Shown: positions 7,821 to 17,526, numbered from the stretch's first letter. The stretch: DNA of 64,000 bases from Sinorhizobium fredii USDA 257 (GCF_000265205.3 NC_018000.1:3348001-3412000), one strand, 5' to 3'. Program-made: numbers and translations. The notes: a model not told the origin generated them from the sequence alone.

Positions 7821-8222
7821 ATGATCGAAAACCGGCTCACCATCCTGAATCTTTACGAGCTGAAGAAGACACCGGCAGACTTCGAGATTGCGGTGGGCGC
7901 GCTGGCAAGGCGGGTCGAAGCCGAAGGTCATCCGGGAGTCCTGTCCTACAGGTTCTTCGTGAACGCATCGGAGAGGACAGCGCGCGGCGTCATCGACTAC
8001 AATGATCCTGACGCTTGGATCGGGCACCATGACATCGCCATGAGGTGGCCCGAAATGACCGTGTTGCATGCGGCCGCGACGTTGGCGGAGGTCATCTTTC
8101 TCGGCCCGCTGACATCCGAAATCCAGGCCTGGATTGAAAGCTCGGCGCTGACCGCACGAGTTCGTAGCGGGAGTATATTTGCAGGCGGATTCCAGAGGCT
8201 GAGTGGCTGGTCGAACGAATGA
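7821..8222 (+). CDS. Hypothetical protein, ABM-like fold possible
   Basis: A 133-residue soluble protein without signal peptide or membrane segment. The pattern TILNLYELKKTPADFEIAVG, HPGVLSYRFFVN, ARGVIDYNDPDAWIGHHDIA suggests a ferredoxin-like alpha/beta barrel of the antibiotic-biosynthesis-monooxygenase (ABM) type, where a short strand-helix repeat ends in a Tyr/Phe-rich strand. That is a fold guess, not a match I can prove. The ATG at 7821 is preferred over an in-frame GTG at 7755 because the conserved-looking part starts there and AGG lies close upstream. It stands alone, with the sensor kinase following after 166 bases. Confidence 0.55.
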   Translation: MIENRLTILNLYELKKTPADFEIAVGALARRVEAEGHPGVLSYRFFVNASERTARGVIDYNDPDAWIGHHDIAMRWPEMTVLHAAATLAEVIFLGPLTSEIQAWIESSALTARVRSGSIFAGGFQRLSGWSNE

Positions 8223-8388
8223 CTGGATGGGGTCACGACTTCCCCTTCGGACACTTCGGCGGAAGGGTAGAAAAGGGGTCCGAGTTGTATTCGCCTCGGG
8301 TACCAAGCGTTGATTTTCACCACTAGGTCAATGACATTTAGCGAGGAATCATAATATACGTTGAAAATAAAGCCTTCATTGCAAACAA

Positions 8389-9486
8389 GTGATCCGCGGC
8401 CAGGATTGGATCTATTACGCCATGATCGATTTTCAAAATATTGAAGACGCACAGACGTTGGCGCAAGCAATTGTGAATACCATTCCAGAGCCCTTTATTG
8501 TGCTCGACGACCAGTTTTGTGTGCTGGCTGCCAGCCGTTCCTTTTATGAGACGTTCAAGTCCGATCCCGAATATACAAGAGGCCGTCTGCTTTACGCGCT
8601 CGGTGACGGCCAATGGGACATTCCCGCCCTGCGCGTTCTTCTGGAGACGATCATTCCCAAACATGTCTCGATGGATGGCTTTGAGGTTGCGCATGATTTT
8701 CCCGATCTCGGCCGCCGGATCATGCTGCTTAACGCCCGACAGGTCACTTACGGGAGCCGCTCGACGATCCTCCTGGCATTCACTGATGTCACGGAACGCC
8801 GCAAGATCGAGTGGGAAAGGGAAGAGCTCCTTAAACAGACAGAACAGTTGCTCCATCAGAAGGAAATCCTGCTGCGGGAAATGCAGCACCGCGTTGCCAA
8901 TAGTCTCCAGATCATCGCCAGCATATTGCTGTTGAAAGCCCGGGCGGTCACATCCGAGGAAGCACGCCGCGACTTGCGGGATGCCCACCAGCGCGTAATG
9001 TCGGTCGCAGAGGTGCAAAGGCACCTCCACGTATCCGGCATCGACCAGATCGAGGTCGCTTCCTACCTGACGAAGCTTTGCGGCAGCCTGGCTTCTTCGA
9101 TGATCGGCGAAAGTCAGCCCCTTGCGATCAAGGTGATAGCGGACGAGGGAAGGATGGGGTCCGACAAGGCTGTCGGCCTGGGACTGATCGTCACCGAGCT
9201 CGTGATCAATGCTATAAAATACGCGTTCCCTGTCGCCAAGCCGGACACCGTGATCCTCGTTACCTATGAGATTAGGGGCCCGGATTGGCAGCTGATCGTT
9301 TCCGACAATGGTGTAGGAAAGCAAGCTGATAGTGCAGTCGAAACAAGTGGCGGGCTCGGGACTGCGATTGTCCAAGCTCTTGCGAAACAGCTCGACGCGC
9401 GAGTGGACGTGGTCAGCAATTCCACCGGCACGAGCGTGTCGGTCACGCGAGCGAGCTTCACGTCGCTATTGCCGCGCGGGGTGTGA
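8389..9486 (+). CDS. PAS-domain sensor histidine kinase, HisKA_2/HWE-like
   Basis: A cytoplasmic sensor kinase of ~354-365 residues. Residues ~15-140 form a PAS domain (VNTIPEPFIVLDDQFCVLAA through STILLAFTDVTERR). A short coiled linker leads to the phospho-acceptor block LLREMQHRVANSLQIIASIL, where the His in MQHRVAN is the HisKA_2 hallmark, and then the ATPase domain with N-box LGLIVTELVINAIKYAFPVA and G-boxes SDNGVG and GGLGTAIVQALA. Kinases of this class commonly feed the PhyR/EcfG stress pathway or single-domain regulators. Upstream start is GTG at 8389; an ATG at 8422 is equally likely as neither has a strong ribosome-binding site. No membrane segment. No partner regulator is adjacent. 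Confidence 0.88.
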   Translation: MIRGQDWIYYAMIDFQNIEDAQTLAQAIVNTIPEPFIVLDDQFCVLAASRSFYETFKSDPEYTRGRLLYALGDGQWDIPALRVLLETIIPKHVSMDGFEVAHDFPDLGRRIMLLNARQVTYGSRSTILLAFTDVTERRKIEWEREELLKQTEQLLHQKEILLREMQHRVANSLQIIASILLLKARAVTSEEARRDLRDAHQRVMSVAEVQRHLHVSGIDQIEVASYLTKLCGSLASSMIGESQPLAIKVIADEGRMGSDKAVGLGLIVTELVINAIKYAFPVAKPDTVILVTYEIRGPDWQLIVSDNGVGKQADSAVETSGGLGTAIVQALAKQLDARVDVVSNSTGTSVSVTRASFTSLLPRGV

Positions 9487-9550
9487 ACTGCTTTGAGCCA
9501 TCGGCACGTTCTGCATGTTGACGGGTTCCGCTTACCGCCAAAGGCGAAAC

Positions 9551-9700
9551 CGATGCCCGAAGATAAACGACATCCACCGGCAGCTCACAGCATTGGGCTC
9601 CGAGGTTGCGGGCCTGATCAGAAAAGTGTCTGGTCAATCGAATGGCGAAAGCTCGGAAACGCGCAACGTAGGAGCGAGTTGCGCTAGCCAGGGCGGCTGA
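9551..9700 (+). pseudogene. Possible truncated DUF883-like gene fragment
   Basis: A frame beginning near ATGCC at 9553 with one extra C reads PKINDIHRQLTALGSEVAGL then IRKVSGQSNGE, which resembles the helical N-terminus of DUF883/ElaB-like proteins such as the one at 1205. It breaks down just where the Tn3-family element begins, so the transposon may have cut the gene. Weak evidence; the frame also lacks an intact start. Confidence 0.3.
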
Positions 9701-10253
9701 TGCCTAGCCGGCGCATTTCGCGATAGACCGTCGAACGGCCAAGGCTAAGTTGCTTGGCAGCCTCCGCCGGAGGCGTTTTCGCCTCGATCAGCTTTATGGC
9801 CGCATCGACCTTCTTCATGTCGAGCGGCCGGCGTCCGGGCCTCTTTCCCTTCGCTCGCGCGGCGGCAATGCCATCCTTTGTCCGCTCTGAGATCAATCTG
9901 CGTTCGAAATGCGCAATGGCGCCGAACACATGGAAGATCAGCTCGCCAGCGGCCGAGGAGGTGTCGATCTTCTCCTCAAGGCTGAGAAGGTCGATCTGCC
10001 GCTCCCGCAGCATCTTTACCGTTTCCAGCAGCTCCGCCAGTGACCGCCCGAGTCGGTCAAGCCGCACGACGGCGAGCGTGTCGCCAACACGGGCATAGGC
10101 CAGCAGTTCGGCCAGGCCAGGCCGATCCATGCTCTTGCCAGATTTGATGTCGGTGAAGACCTTAATGGCGCCGGCCTGTTCAAGGCGCATGGTCTGACCG
10201 GCGACATCCTGATCGCCGGTGGACACACGCGCGTAACCCAGAATATCCCCCAT
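9684..10253 (-). CDS. Serine recombinase, Tn3-type resolvase
   Basis: A 189-residue resolvase that resolves transposon cointegrates at the adjacent res site. Residues 1-~135 are the catalytic domain: the nucleophile Ser in ILGYARVSTGDQDVAGQ, the Arg cluster in VVRLDRLGRSLAELLETV, and the dimer helix with HVFGAIAHFERRLISERTKD. The C-terminal ~45 residues form the helix-turn-helix (AAKQLSLGRSTVYREMRRLG). I chose the ATG at 10251-10253 since the catalytic domain starts there; the frame is open to 10358, which would run into res. No defect seen. Confidence 0.92.
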   Translation of the reverse strand: MGDILGYARVSTGDQDVAGQTMRLEQAGAIKVFTDIKSGKSMDRPGLAELLAYARVGDTLAVVRLDRLGRSLAELLETVKMLRERQIDLLSLEEKIDTSSAAGELIFHVFGAIAHFERRLISERTKDGIAAARAKGKRPGRRPLDMKKVDAAIKLIEAKTPPAEAAKQLSLGRSTVYREMRRLGISRPG

Positions 10254-10274
10254 TTTCCTGTCTCCGAAACGGCC

Positions 10275-10360
10275 ATTCTGTGGACAAACTTCATTGATCT
10301 GTGGAACGGCTCTGATTCCGTCCACAGAATATGTCTCTTTACCCTTGTGTGTCCACAAAA
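10275..10360. other. res recombination/regulatory site
   Basis: Between the divergent resolvase and transposase genes there are inverted copies of one motif: ATTCTGTGGAC at 10275-10285 and GTCCACAGAAT at 10320-10330, plus a partial GTCCACA at 10351-10357. Repeated half-sites of this kind are what a resolvase binds, and in Tn3 elements the same region holds both promoters, so resolvase binding would also repress both genes. Exact subsite limits cannot be set by eye. Confidence 0.6.
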
Positions 10361-10396
10361 TCCATGAGCCTTTTATGGACGTCGGGAGGATGGCAA

Positions 10397-13366
10397 ATGC
10401 GGAAGCACGAACTGCTGACCGAAGCGGAGCGGGTACAGTTGCTGGGAGTCCCGACCGAGCGCGACGATCTCGCCCGGCTTTATACCTTTGAGCGCCGCGA
10501 CCTCGACCTGATCAGGCTACGCCGGGAGGACCGCAATCGCCTCGGTCTTGCTCTACAGCTTGCGCTGTTTCGCCACCCTGGCATGACCCTCGCCCAGATT
10601 CTTCTGCGATCCACATCGCTCCCTGAGGAACTTGTATCCTTCGTCGCCCAGCAGCTGGACATACCGGCGGCCTCGTTCGCCGACTATGCAGGCCGGGAGC
10701 AGACAATGACGGATCACGCCCGCGAGCTCGCCGCTGCGGTTGGCCTTCGCGGCGCAAGCAGAACCGATATCCCCTTCATGATCGACGCGGATGCCGGGGC
10801 CGCTTGGGACACCGATAGAGGCATGGCGATCGCCGCCGGCATCATTGCCGCGTTGCGCCAGGCGAAAATTCTCCTCCCCGCGATCTCAACCATCGAGCGC
10901 GCCGGCATTGCGGGCCGGGCGCGGGCCAGGAAACAGGCGGCTCATGCGCTTGTCGCCGGTCTTCGCCCGGAGCAACTGGACGCGCTCGATGCCCTTCTGA
11001 TCCCCCATGCCGGCAAGAGTGCCATCCCGCTTACGTGGCTCAAGACAATCCCGACGACGGCAAAGCCCGACCACGTCCGCGACATTCTCGATCGCCTGCG
11101 AATGGTGAGGGAAATCGGGATTCCGGCGAAACTGACCGCCGCCGTGCATCCCGACCGATATCGTCAGTTCGTGCGCGAGGGGCGCGCGTCTCCTGCCTAA
11201 CTACTCGAACGCTACACAACATCACGCCGGCGCGCGACACTGGTCGCTTGCCTGATCGATCTGGAAGAGCGTCTGACGGACGCCGCCATTGGCTTGGCCG
11301 ACAAGCTGATCGGCAATGCCTTGAACCGTGCCCAGAACAAACAAAGCCGGCGCTACGCTGCCACCGCCAAGGACGTCGGCCGACTGATGCGCTTGTTTCA
11401 CGGGACCATCGACGCACTTTCCACCGCTCTCAACAAAGACTCCGACCCGATCGAGGCGATCGAAGAGACAGGCGGCTGGGCGAACTTGATCAAGGTAAGA
11501 CCCGAAGTCGTAGTACTCGCTGAGACCGCGGATGTCGATCCGCTCATGGTGGCGGTGGACCGCTATGCGACACTGAGAAAGTTCGCCCCCGCGCTGATCG
11601 AAGCGCTCGACTTCAAGGCCGGACGAGGAAGCGCCCGGACGATCGCCGGCATTCATTTGCTTCGCGATCTCAACAGATCGGGCAAACGAGATGTGCCGCC
11701 CGATGCGCCAATGCTCTTCAAGAAGGAGTGGCGCAAACTCGTGATCGGGCCGGACGGCAGGGTCAATCGCCGGCTCTACGAGACCGCGATGCTCGCTCAC
11801 CTGCGCAACAAGCTGCGTTCAGGCGACGTCTGGGTCGAGCGATCTTCCGCCTATCGGCGTTTCGACAACTATCTCCTGCCGGAGCCTGCCGCCGCGCCGA
11901 TAGTCGCCGAACTCGGGCTGCCAACGGCAGCCGAGGGATGGCTCCAACAACGTGGCCGCGAGCTCGACTGGCGGCTGAAGAAATTTGCGCAGCGCCTCAA
12001 ACGGGAGCAGCTCGAAGGCGTGCGCTTTGTCGAGGATCGGCTGCAGATCTCGCCGGTCAAGACCGCGGTCCCCTCCGAAGCGGAAGCGCTTGCCGATCGG
12101 CTTGACGCGTTGATGCCACGCATTCGCATCACCGAACTTCTGCACGAAGTCGCTCGCGAAACCGGCTTCATGGCGGCCTTCACAAACCTGCGCACCGGCG
12201 AACGCTGCCCCAACGAGAGCGCTCTTCTCGCCGCCATTCTTGCCGATGCCACCAATCTTGGGCTCTCCCGGATGGCGGCCGCCAGCCAGGGCTTGACGCG
12301 CGATCAACTCATCTGGACACAGGATGCCTATGTCCGCGAGGATACCTATCGGGCAGCGCTCGCTACCATCATCAACGCTCAACATCGCCTGCCGATCGCA
12401 CGGAGTTGGGGCGATGGTACGACGTCAAGCTCGGACGGGCAGTTCTTCCGCGGCGGAAAGCGCGGCGCCGCGGGCGGCGACATCAACGCCCGCTACGGCG
12501 TTGATCCCGGTTTCAGCTTCTACACCCACGTCTCGGACCAGCACGGCCCTTATCACGTCAAGGTGATTTCGGCGGCGACGCACGAGGCGCCCTATGTCCT
12601 CGACGGCCTGCTTCACCACGGGAGCAATCTCTCAATCGTCGAGCATTACACCGACACTGGCGGCGCCACCGATCATGTGTTTGCGCTCTGCGCCATGCTC
12701 GGTTTCCGCTTTTGCCCGAGACTACGCGACTTTCCGGACCGGCGGCTGATCCCGATCGACCACCCTGCGAGCTACCCGACGATCGCGCCGCTTCTCGGAA
12801 AACGCATCCGCGCCGACGTCATCGGCGAGCATTGGGATGACGTCATGCGGCTCGTCGCCTCGCTCAAGGCCGGCCATGTCGCGCCATCGGTGATGTTGCG
12901 GAAGCTCGCCGCCTATGAGCGCCAGAACCAGGTGGATATCGCCCTCCAGGAAATCGGCAAGGTCGAGCGGACCCTGTTCATGCTCGACTGGCTGGAGAAC
13001 CCGGCACTGCGCCGCCGATGCCACGCCGGGCTCAACAAAGGCGAGCAGCGCCATGCCCTCGCGCAGGCCATCTATACTTTCCGTCAGGGGCGCGTCATCG
13101 ATCGCAGCCATGAGGCCCAGCAATACCGGGCGTCGGGCTTGAACCTCGTCATCGCGGCAATCGTCTATTGGAACTCGATCTATATGGCCGACGCCGTGGC
13201 GCACCTGCGGGCACAAGGCGAAATTGCCCCCGACGATCTCTTGACCCATACCTCACCGGTCGGATGGGAGCACATCGCTTTCTCCGGCGATTTCCTTTGG
13301 GATCGTGCCGCAAGTGCGACCGGTCGGAAACCGCTCAACCTGACCGGAAAACAGCGAGCAGCGTGA
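10397..13366 (+). pseudogene. Tn3-family transposase with in-frame stop codon
   Basis: One continuous frame of 990 codons, the usual length for Tn3 TnpA, is interrupted by TAA at 11198-11200. The sequence before it (from MRKHELLTEAERVQLLGVP to VREGRASPA) and after it (LLERYTTSRRRATLVACLID) reads on in the same frame, so this is a nonsense change rather than a frameshift. The downstream part has the DDE transposase domain DUF4158/Tn3 signatures: DINARYGVDPGFSFYTHVSD, YVLDGLLHHGSNLSIVEHYT, DHVFALCAMLGFRFCPRLRD and the last acidic block in HALAQAIYTFRQGRVIDRSH. Translation could restart at an ATG at 11294, giving 690 residues without the N-terminal DNA-binding domain. GGAGG precedes the ATG at 10397. 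Confidence 0.88.
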
Positions 13367-13388
13367 CGGCGTTCAGGCTTCGTTCTAC

Positions 13389-13426
13389 CTTAGCGTTGTT
13401 TAGTGGGAAACCAACGCTATGCCCTC
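13389..13426 (-). repeat. Candidate right terminal inverted repeat of the Tn3 element
   Basis: Read inward on the minus strand this 38-base stretch starts GAGGGCATAGCG and ends AACAACGCTAAG. Tn3-family repeats are typically 38 bp and end inward in ACGCTAAG. It lies 22 bases after the transposase stop. No left copy was found, so the call depends on that inner motif and the spacing. Confidence 0.4.
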
Positions 13427-13429
13427 TTG

Positions 13430-13459
13430 AAGGCGACACACCGCAAGGCGTGTCGCCTT
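13430..13459. terminator. Strong hairpin between convergent genes
   Basis: AAGGCGACAC (13430-13439) and GTGTCGCCTT (13450-13459) form a perfect 10-bp stem with a 10-base loop. It lies between the transposase end and the end of the oppositely oriented RTX gene, where a terminator is expected. It lacks a long T-run, so its efficiency is uncertain. Confidence 0.55.
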
Positions 13460-13500
13460 CCCGAATTTATAGGTGCGTCACGGCCTCGTGGCGATCTGCA

Positions 13501-14670
13501 TCAGGCGAAGAGAAAGTCGCCTCTTGAAAAACTAGCGGCGCTCAGAGTGCCGTTGGGGTCGTCCAAGAGAATGGAGAATGCGTTGCCGCCGGAGCTGTGA
13601 CCCTTTATCAACACGCCGCCGCCGGAGGTATCATAGGCATAGACGGTGCCGTTGCCGCCGGAGCTGGAATACTGGGTGACTCCAAGTTTCTCGATCACCA
13701 GGCAATCGACCCCATCCTGGAAATCCATGATCATGTCCTGGCCGCTGAGCGCGGGGGTTGCCTTGAAGACGAAACGGTCGGAGTCGGCACCGCCCCAAAG
13801 GATGTCGCTTCCCGCTTCACCGATGAGAGTGTCCTTCCCGGCGTCACCGCGCAAGGTGTCATTGCCATCGCCGGCATAGATGAGGTCGACACCGTTGCCG
13901 CCCCTGAGCGAGTCCGCGCCGCCTTCGCCAGACAGGATGTCGTCGCCGTCATCCCCGAAGGCGATGTCGTTACCGTCACCGACCGAGATCCTGTCGTTGC
14001 CGATGCCGCCGTGAGCTTCGTCGATTCCAATTTCGGAATCGAGCACGTCATTGCCATCGCCGCCATCAAGATAATTGTTCCCGTCGCCGCCATCGACGAT
14101 GTCGTCGCCGATGCCGCCATAGACGCGGTCGTGTCCCGACTGGCCCTTCAGGGCGTCATTGCCCGCTTCTCCATAAATTGTATCGTTGCCAGCGCCACCC
14201 GAGACAGCCTGCTGCGTCAGCTTTCCAGTTGCCGGATCTATGCGATTGTTGAAGCCGTCATTTCCCGAGCCGGCATAGATGAGGTCATCGCCATAGCCTG
14301 CGTCGATATATTCTTCGCCTGCTCCACCGTAGATCTTGTCGTTTCCGCCGTCGCCCAGGATATGGTCGTGACCGTCACCACCGTCGATGATGTCGTTGCC
14401 GTCACCGCCTTCGAAGATATCGTTGCCCAAACCACCGATGAGCGTATCGGTCCCAAGCCCACCCTCGATCCTGTCGTTGCCGTCGCCGCCTTCGGCATAG
14501 TCGTCACCGAGGCCCGCCTTGATGTGGTCGTTGCCGAGCCCACCGAAAAACCTGTCATTGCCAGCTCCGCCGTCGAGATAGTCGTCGCCGGCATAGCCCC
14601 AAAGCTCGTCGTCGCTGAGAGCCCCGCGGATCGTGTCGGACAGAGTGGTTCCCTTCAATATCATCCTCAT
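13501..14670 (-). CDS. RTX-repeat calcium-binding secreted protein
   Basis: A 389-residue acidic protein made almost wholly of glycine-aspartate nonapeptide repeats (GGxGxDxUx), for example YLDGGAGNDRFFGGLGNDHI, NDIIDGGDGHDHILGDGGND and SLRGGNGVDLIYAGDGNDTL. A short insert with NNRIDPATGKLTQQAV splits the array. The last ~75 residues (from DRFVFKATP) form the peptidase-M10-like serralysin C-terminal segment that usually carries the type I secretion signal. RTX proteins fold outside the cell on binding calcium and often act in biofilm or attachment. No catalytic domain is visible; it may be a structural or adhesive partner of the EPS made by the neighbouring genes. The 254 bases upstream (14671-14924) are AT-rich and likely hold its promoter. 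Confidence 0.9.
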   Translation of the reverse strand: MRMILKGTTLSDTIRGALSDDELWGYAGDDYLDGGAGNDRFFGGLGNDHIKAGLGDDYAEGGDGNDRIEGGLGTDTLIGGLGNDIFEGGDGNDIIDGGDGHDHILGDGGNDKIYGGAGEEYIDAGYGDDLIYAGSGNDGFNNRIDPATGKLTQQAVSGGAGNDTIYGEAGNDALKGQSGHDRVYGGIGDDIVDGGDGNNYLDGGDGNDVLDSEIGIDEAHGGIGNDRISVGDGNDIAFGDDGDDILSGEGGADSLRGGNGVDLIYAGDGNDTLRGDAGKDTLIGEAGSDILWGGADSDRFVFKATPALSGQDMIMDFQDGVDCLVIEKLGVTQYSSSGGNGTVYAYDTSGGGVLIKGHSSGGNAFSILLDDPNGTLSAASFSRGDFLFA

Positions 14671-14924
14671 CTCCTAGCTGTTGCAGGAGGGCCGATAGTT
14701 TCAGAATGGGGCGCAAACGTGAACTGGCGCAAAAATGTGAACTAAGGTCTTAGTTTAGTTACCCTCGTCACAAGAACACACAGTTCTACAGGGAAAGAAT
14801 ATTTACTACCTATTTTAGAAATGATCAATGGGCATTCAACCGAATTGAAGACGCCAACGGAGAACCGAGACCGCTTATCGATCTATAAATGCTCGGCCAC
14901 AAATCTTCCTGATTTCAGTCTTGG

Positions 14925-16079
14925 TTAAGGCGCTAGAAAACTTGCATATTTTGCCCTTATCGCGCTGATCTCGTACTCATTTTCGACACGCTCTCGGGCG
15001 TTGCGCGAATAGCGGGCATATTCGGTCGGGGAAAGGTCGAGGATTTCGCGGATCGCCTCGGCGAGTGCCTCGGGGTCGCATGCGGGTACGGCAATGCCCG
15101 CATTTCCGGCGATGGCGGCGGCATCGCCGACGTCCGTCGTGACGATCGGCTTAGCATAACTCATCGCTTCTGCAATCACGTTGGGAAAACCCTCGGTCCT
15201 CGACGACAGCACCAAGGCGTCGATGCTGCGGTAGTAGGAAGGCATGTCGGAGATTTCACCCTTGAGATCGATGACGTGCTCAGGCAGACCCGCTTCCACC
15301 ATCAGGTCGACCACAGCGCGGTTGTCGTGGGAAAGCCCGTTGCCGGCCGCAGAAAAGACCGCTTGTGGGTGCGTCTTGCGAACGGCAGCCACGGCTTTGA
15401 AGAACGTGGCGTGATCCTTCTGCGGATGAAATCGGCCGACGATACCGATCCGGCGGGCGGTTGTCGCCTCAGTGGGACCGATCCGCGGCAACTCGAAGCC
15501 GTTCGGGATGGCAACCATGTTCCTGTTTGCGTAACCGTAAGCTCGATGTAACTCGAGGGCGCGGGCGCTATTGTAGATGATACCGGCAGGCTGGCTCGAC
15601 AGGAGCTTTGCGCCGGCAATCGCGAGGCGTGAGCTGCGTGTAAGCGAAGCGGGATCATCCAAGGATTGGCGAATATTCCAGTAGATCGGCACACCACGCC
15701 CGGCAAGGCGGGCCGCGATCGTGCCAACGATCATCGCGTGGTACATCCAGCACAGGATCACATCGGGTCGTTCCTTGCGGATAACCCGAGCGAGCCGCAG
15801 GATCGCGCCCGGAAGCGCGGCGGGGGACGAGGCGGCCAGCGATACATAGGCAACTCTCGGATTGTCAGCGAGGTTGCGATTCCGATCCGAGACACCGATC
15901 AGCGAAACGACGACAATACGCTCATCTGCGGCACCGTGAAGGAGACGTGCGAGCATGGTCTCGGCACCCGCACTGGCCGTGAAATTGGTGATAACATGCA
16001 TGATCATCGCGGCCGCTCTATCTTCGGCGCTGCCCATGCATCCATCGGAGGAACGATCTGCTGCGCCATGAACGTCCAT
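14925..16079 (-). CDS. Glycosyltransferase family 4
   Basis: A GT-B fold glycosyltransferase of ~384 residues. The N-terminal domain reads IMHVITNFTASAGAETMLAR and the C-terminal domain has the nucleotide-sugar site: RRIGIVGRFHPQKDHATFFK and SLSSRTEGFPNVIAEAMSYA-like sequence with the EGFPNVIAEAM EX7E motif, followed by GDAAAIAGNAGIAVP. It would transfer a sugar onto the lipid-linked EPS repeat unit on the cytoplasmic face. The ATG at 16079 overlaps the stop of the preceding glycosyltransferase (TGATG), so the two are translationally coupled. A start 25 codons downstream (MIMHVITNF) also fits. Confidence 0.9.
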   Translation of the reverse strand: MDVHGAADRSSDGCMGSAEDRAAAMIMHVITNFTASAGAETMLARLLHGAADERIVVVSLIGVSDRNRNLADNPRVAYVSLAASSPAALPGAILRLARVIRKERPDVILCWMYHAMIVGTIAARLAGRGVPIYWNIRQSLDDPASLTRSSRLAIAGAKLLSSQPAGIIYNSARALELHRAYGYANRNMVAIPNGFELPRIGPTEATTARRIGIVGRFHPQKDHATFFKAVAAVRKTHPQAVFSAAGNGLSHDNRAVVDLMVEAGLPEHVIDLKGEISDMPSYYRSIDALVLSSRTEGFPNVIAEAMSYAKPIVTTDVGDAAAIAGNAGIAVPACDPEALAEAIREILDLSPTEYARYSRNARERVENEYEISAIRAKYASFLAP

Positions 16080-17275
16080 CAATCGGTCAAGCCCATGCCG
16101 GCAAAGAGAATTCGGTTGATCATGTGCACATCAAATCTGGTTTCCGCGAGTTCCCGCGAGCGCCTGCCCATCTTTACGGCGACATCCGGATCGCGCGCAA
16201 ACGACGCCATCGCATCCGCAAGGGCGGCGACGTCGAGCGGCTTCACGGTCATGCCGTTCACACCCGGCTGCACCGTATCGCGGCAACCCGGCAGATTGGT
16301 CGTGATCACCGGTCTTCCGACGGCCAGCGCTTCGAGGATGCTCCGCGGAATGCCTTCGCGATAATAGGAGGGCAGGACGAAGACATTGCATGCCGCTAAG
16401 TAAGGGCGCACGTCGTCGGTGGTGCCAAGATACTCCAATACGCCTTCGCCGACCCAATCGTTGATCTCTTGGCGCGAGATTGCCGTCGGATTGCTGTCGA
16501 AGTGACCGAGCAATTGAAATCGGGCATCGGGGAAAGTGCGTCGCACGATCCTTGCGGATTCGACATATTCCACCACCCCCTTGTCGCGCAGGAGCCGTGC
16601 GATCATAAGGAAGACGGGCCCGCCGGGAGCCGCTCGCGCAAGGGCAAAGTGCTCCAGATCGACGCCGGATCCGGGGACCATCGTTGGCGTTAAAGCGTCC
16701 GGCAACATACGGTAGCGGCGAATGTCTTCCGCATCCGCTTCGTTATAGACAAAAACGACCCGCGCGCGCTTGAACGCCAGGCGATATAGCCGGACGCACA
16801 GGTGGCGGATGGCCAACGCTTTGAACGAGCGGCCGCCAGCTTCGGAAAAAATGTGGCCGAGACCCGTGATGAGGAAGCAGCGTTCCTTGATCCCGAGCGT
16901 TCGGGCGGCGATGCCGGCATAGATGATCGGTTTCATCGTATAGGGCAGGATCATGTCAGGCTTCAGGCGCTTTAAGTGTTGCCGCAGCGACCAAAATGTC
17001 CGGATGTCCTCCAGCGGGTTGAGGCCGGTTCGGGCCATGGGAATGCGAATGAAGCGCACGCCGATGTCAGCGAGCGCCTGCTCGACTCGCGGGTCGTGCT
17101 CGGGAGCAAAGGCTATGACGTCATGTCCGGCGCAGACCAGGCGCTTCAGCAATTCCAACCGAAAAATCGTGAGAGACGCCGCCAGGCTTGCGACGACGGC
17201 GATCACGCGTCTGCCCGCTGGAGGGTATGCAACATCGGGCCGACCCGTCGAACAGGCAACGTCTTCTGTTTGCAT
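16079..17275 (-). CDS. Glycosyltransferase family 4 (WbaZ/PssF-like)
   Basis: A ~398-residue GT-B glycosyltransferase. The N-terminal half contains VIAVVASLAASLTIFRLELL and DMILPYTMKPIIYAGIAART, the form seen in enzymes of O-antigen and capsule pathways that add acetamido sugars to UndPP-GlcNAc/FucNAc (PglA/WbpL-neighbour type); the Kxx KP and GLGHIF phrases are typical. The C-terminal half has PVFLMIARLLRDKGVVEYVE, LPSYYREGIPRSILEALAVG (EX7E) and a GCRDTV loop. Start is uncertain: ATG at 17275 is chosen, but the frame extends to 17371. Downstream it is coupled to the next glycosyltransferase gene. Confidence 0.9.
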   Translation of the reverse strand: MQTEDVACSTGRPDVAYPPAGRRVIAVVASLAASLTIFRLELLKRLVCAGHDVIAFAPEHDPRVEQALADIGVRFIRIPMARTGLNPLEDIRTFWSLRQHLKRLKPDMILPYTMKPIIYAGIAARTLGIKERCFLITGLGHIFSEAGGRSFKALAIRHLCVRLYRLAFKRARVVFVYNEADAEDIRRYRMLPDALTPTMVPGSGVDLEHFALARAAPGGPVFLMIARLLRDKGVVEYVESARIVRRTFPDARFQLLGHFDSNPTAISRQEINDWVGEGVLEYLGTTDDVRPYLAACNVFVLPSYYREGIPRSILEALAVGRPVITTNLPGCRDTVQPGVNGMTVKPLDVAALADAMASFARDPDVAVKMGRRSRELAETRFDVHMINRILFAGMGLTD

Positions 17276-17526
17276 GCGAGCAACATGTTCAGCGGAACTC
17301 AAAGCCGACCTCCCGAATGGACAGCCGGATTGCGTCCCGTGTGCAGAGCGAGGCGTGAATGTCGCCGCCACGCTCCGGCGCCGGTTTCGGCAGCGCTGCT
17401 CGGTGGCACGCCCGAGCCTGAGACGAGGATCTTGGCGTCAGACGGTTTTCGAGAGAACGGCCCCTTTGTGGCCAAACCCCTGTGACCAGTAATGGAGTTC
17501 AGGCGAACCGCGCTTCTCATTTTCAA

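Larger units (their letters stand above)
9684..13426. mobile_element. Tn3-family transposon, probably defective
   Basis: Divergent resolvase and Tn3-type transposase genes with a res-like site between them define a Tn3-family unit. A candidate right terminal repeat lies at 13389-13426. I could not find its partner beyond the resolvase end on the left, so the left end seems lost or diverged. No cargo genes are present. The transposase carries an in-frame stop, so the element is likely immobile unless helped in trans. Coordinates run from the resolvase stop to the candidate right repeat. Confidence 0.75.

Noticed and set aside
8389..9486. The PAS/HisKA_2 kinase under an EcfG-type promoter
   Set aside because: I looked for GGAAC/CGTT in the 200 bases upstream and found no pair with proper spacing.
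9500..9684. Left terminal repeat of the Tn3 element
   Set aside because: No stretch here matches the inverse of 13389-13426 beyond a few scattered bases.
13597..14745. A 382-codon open frame antisense to the RTX gene
   Set aside because: It mirrors the repeat structure of the RTX gene (Val/Ala/Asp runs on the opposite strand), has no ribosome-binding site, and is explained by the Gly-Asp codon bias of the RTX repeats.
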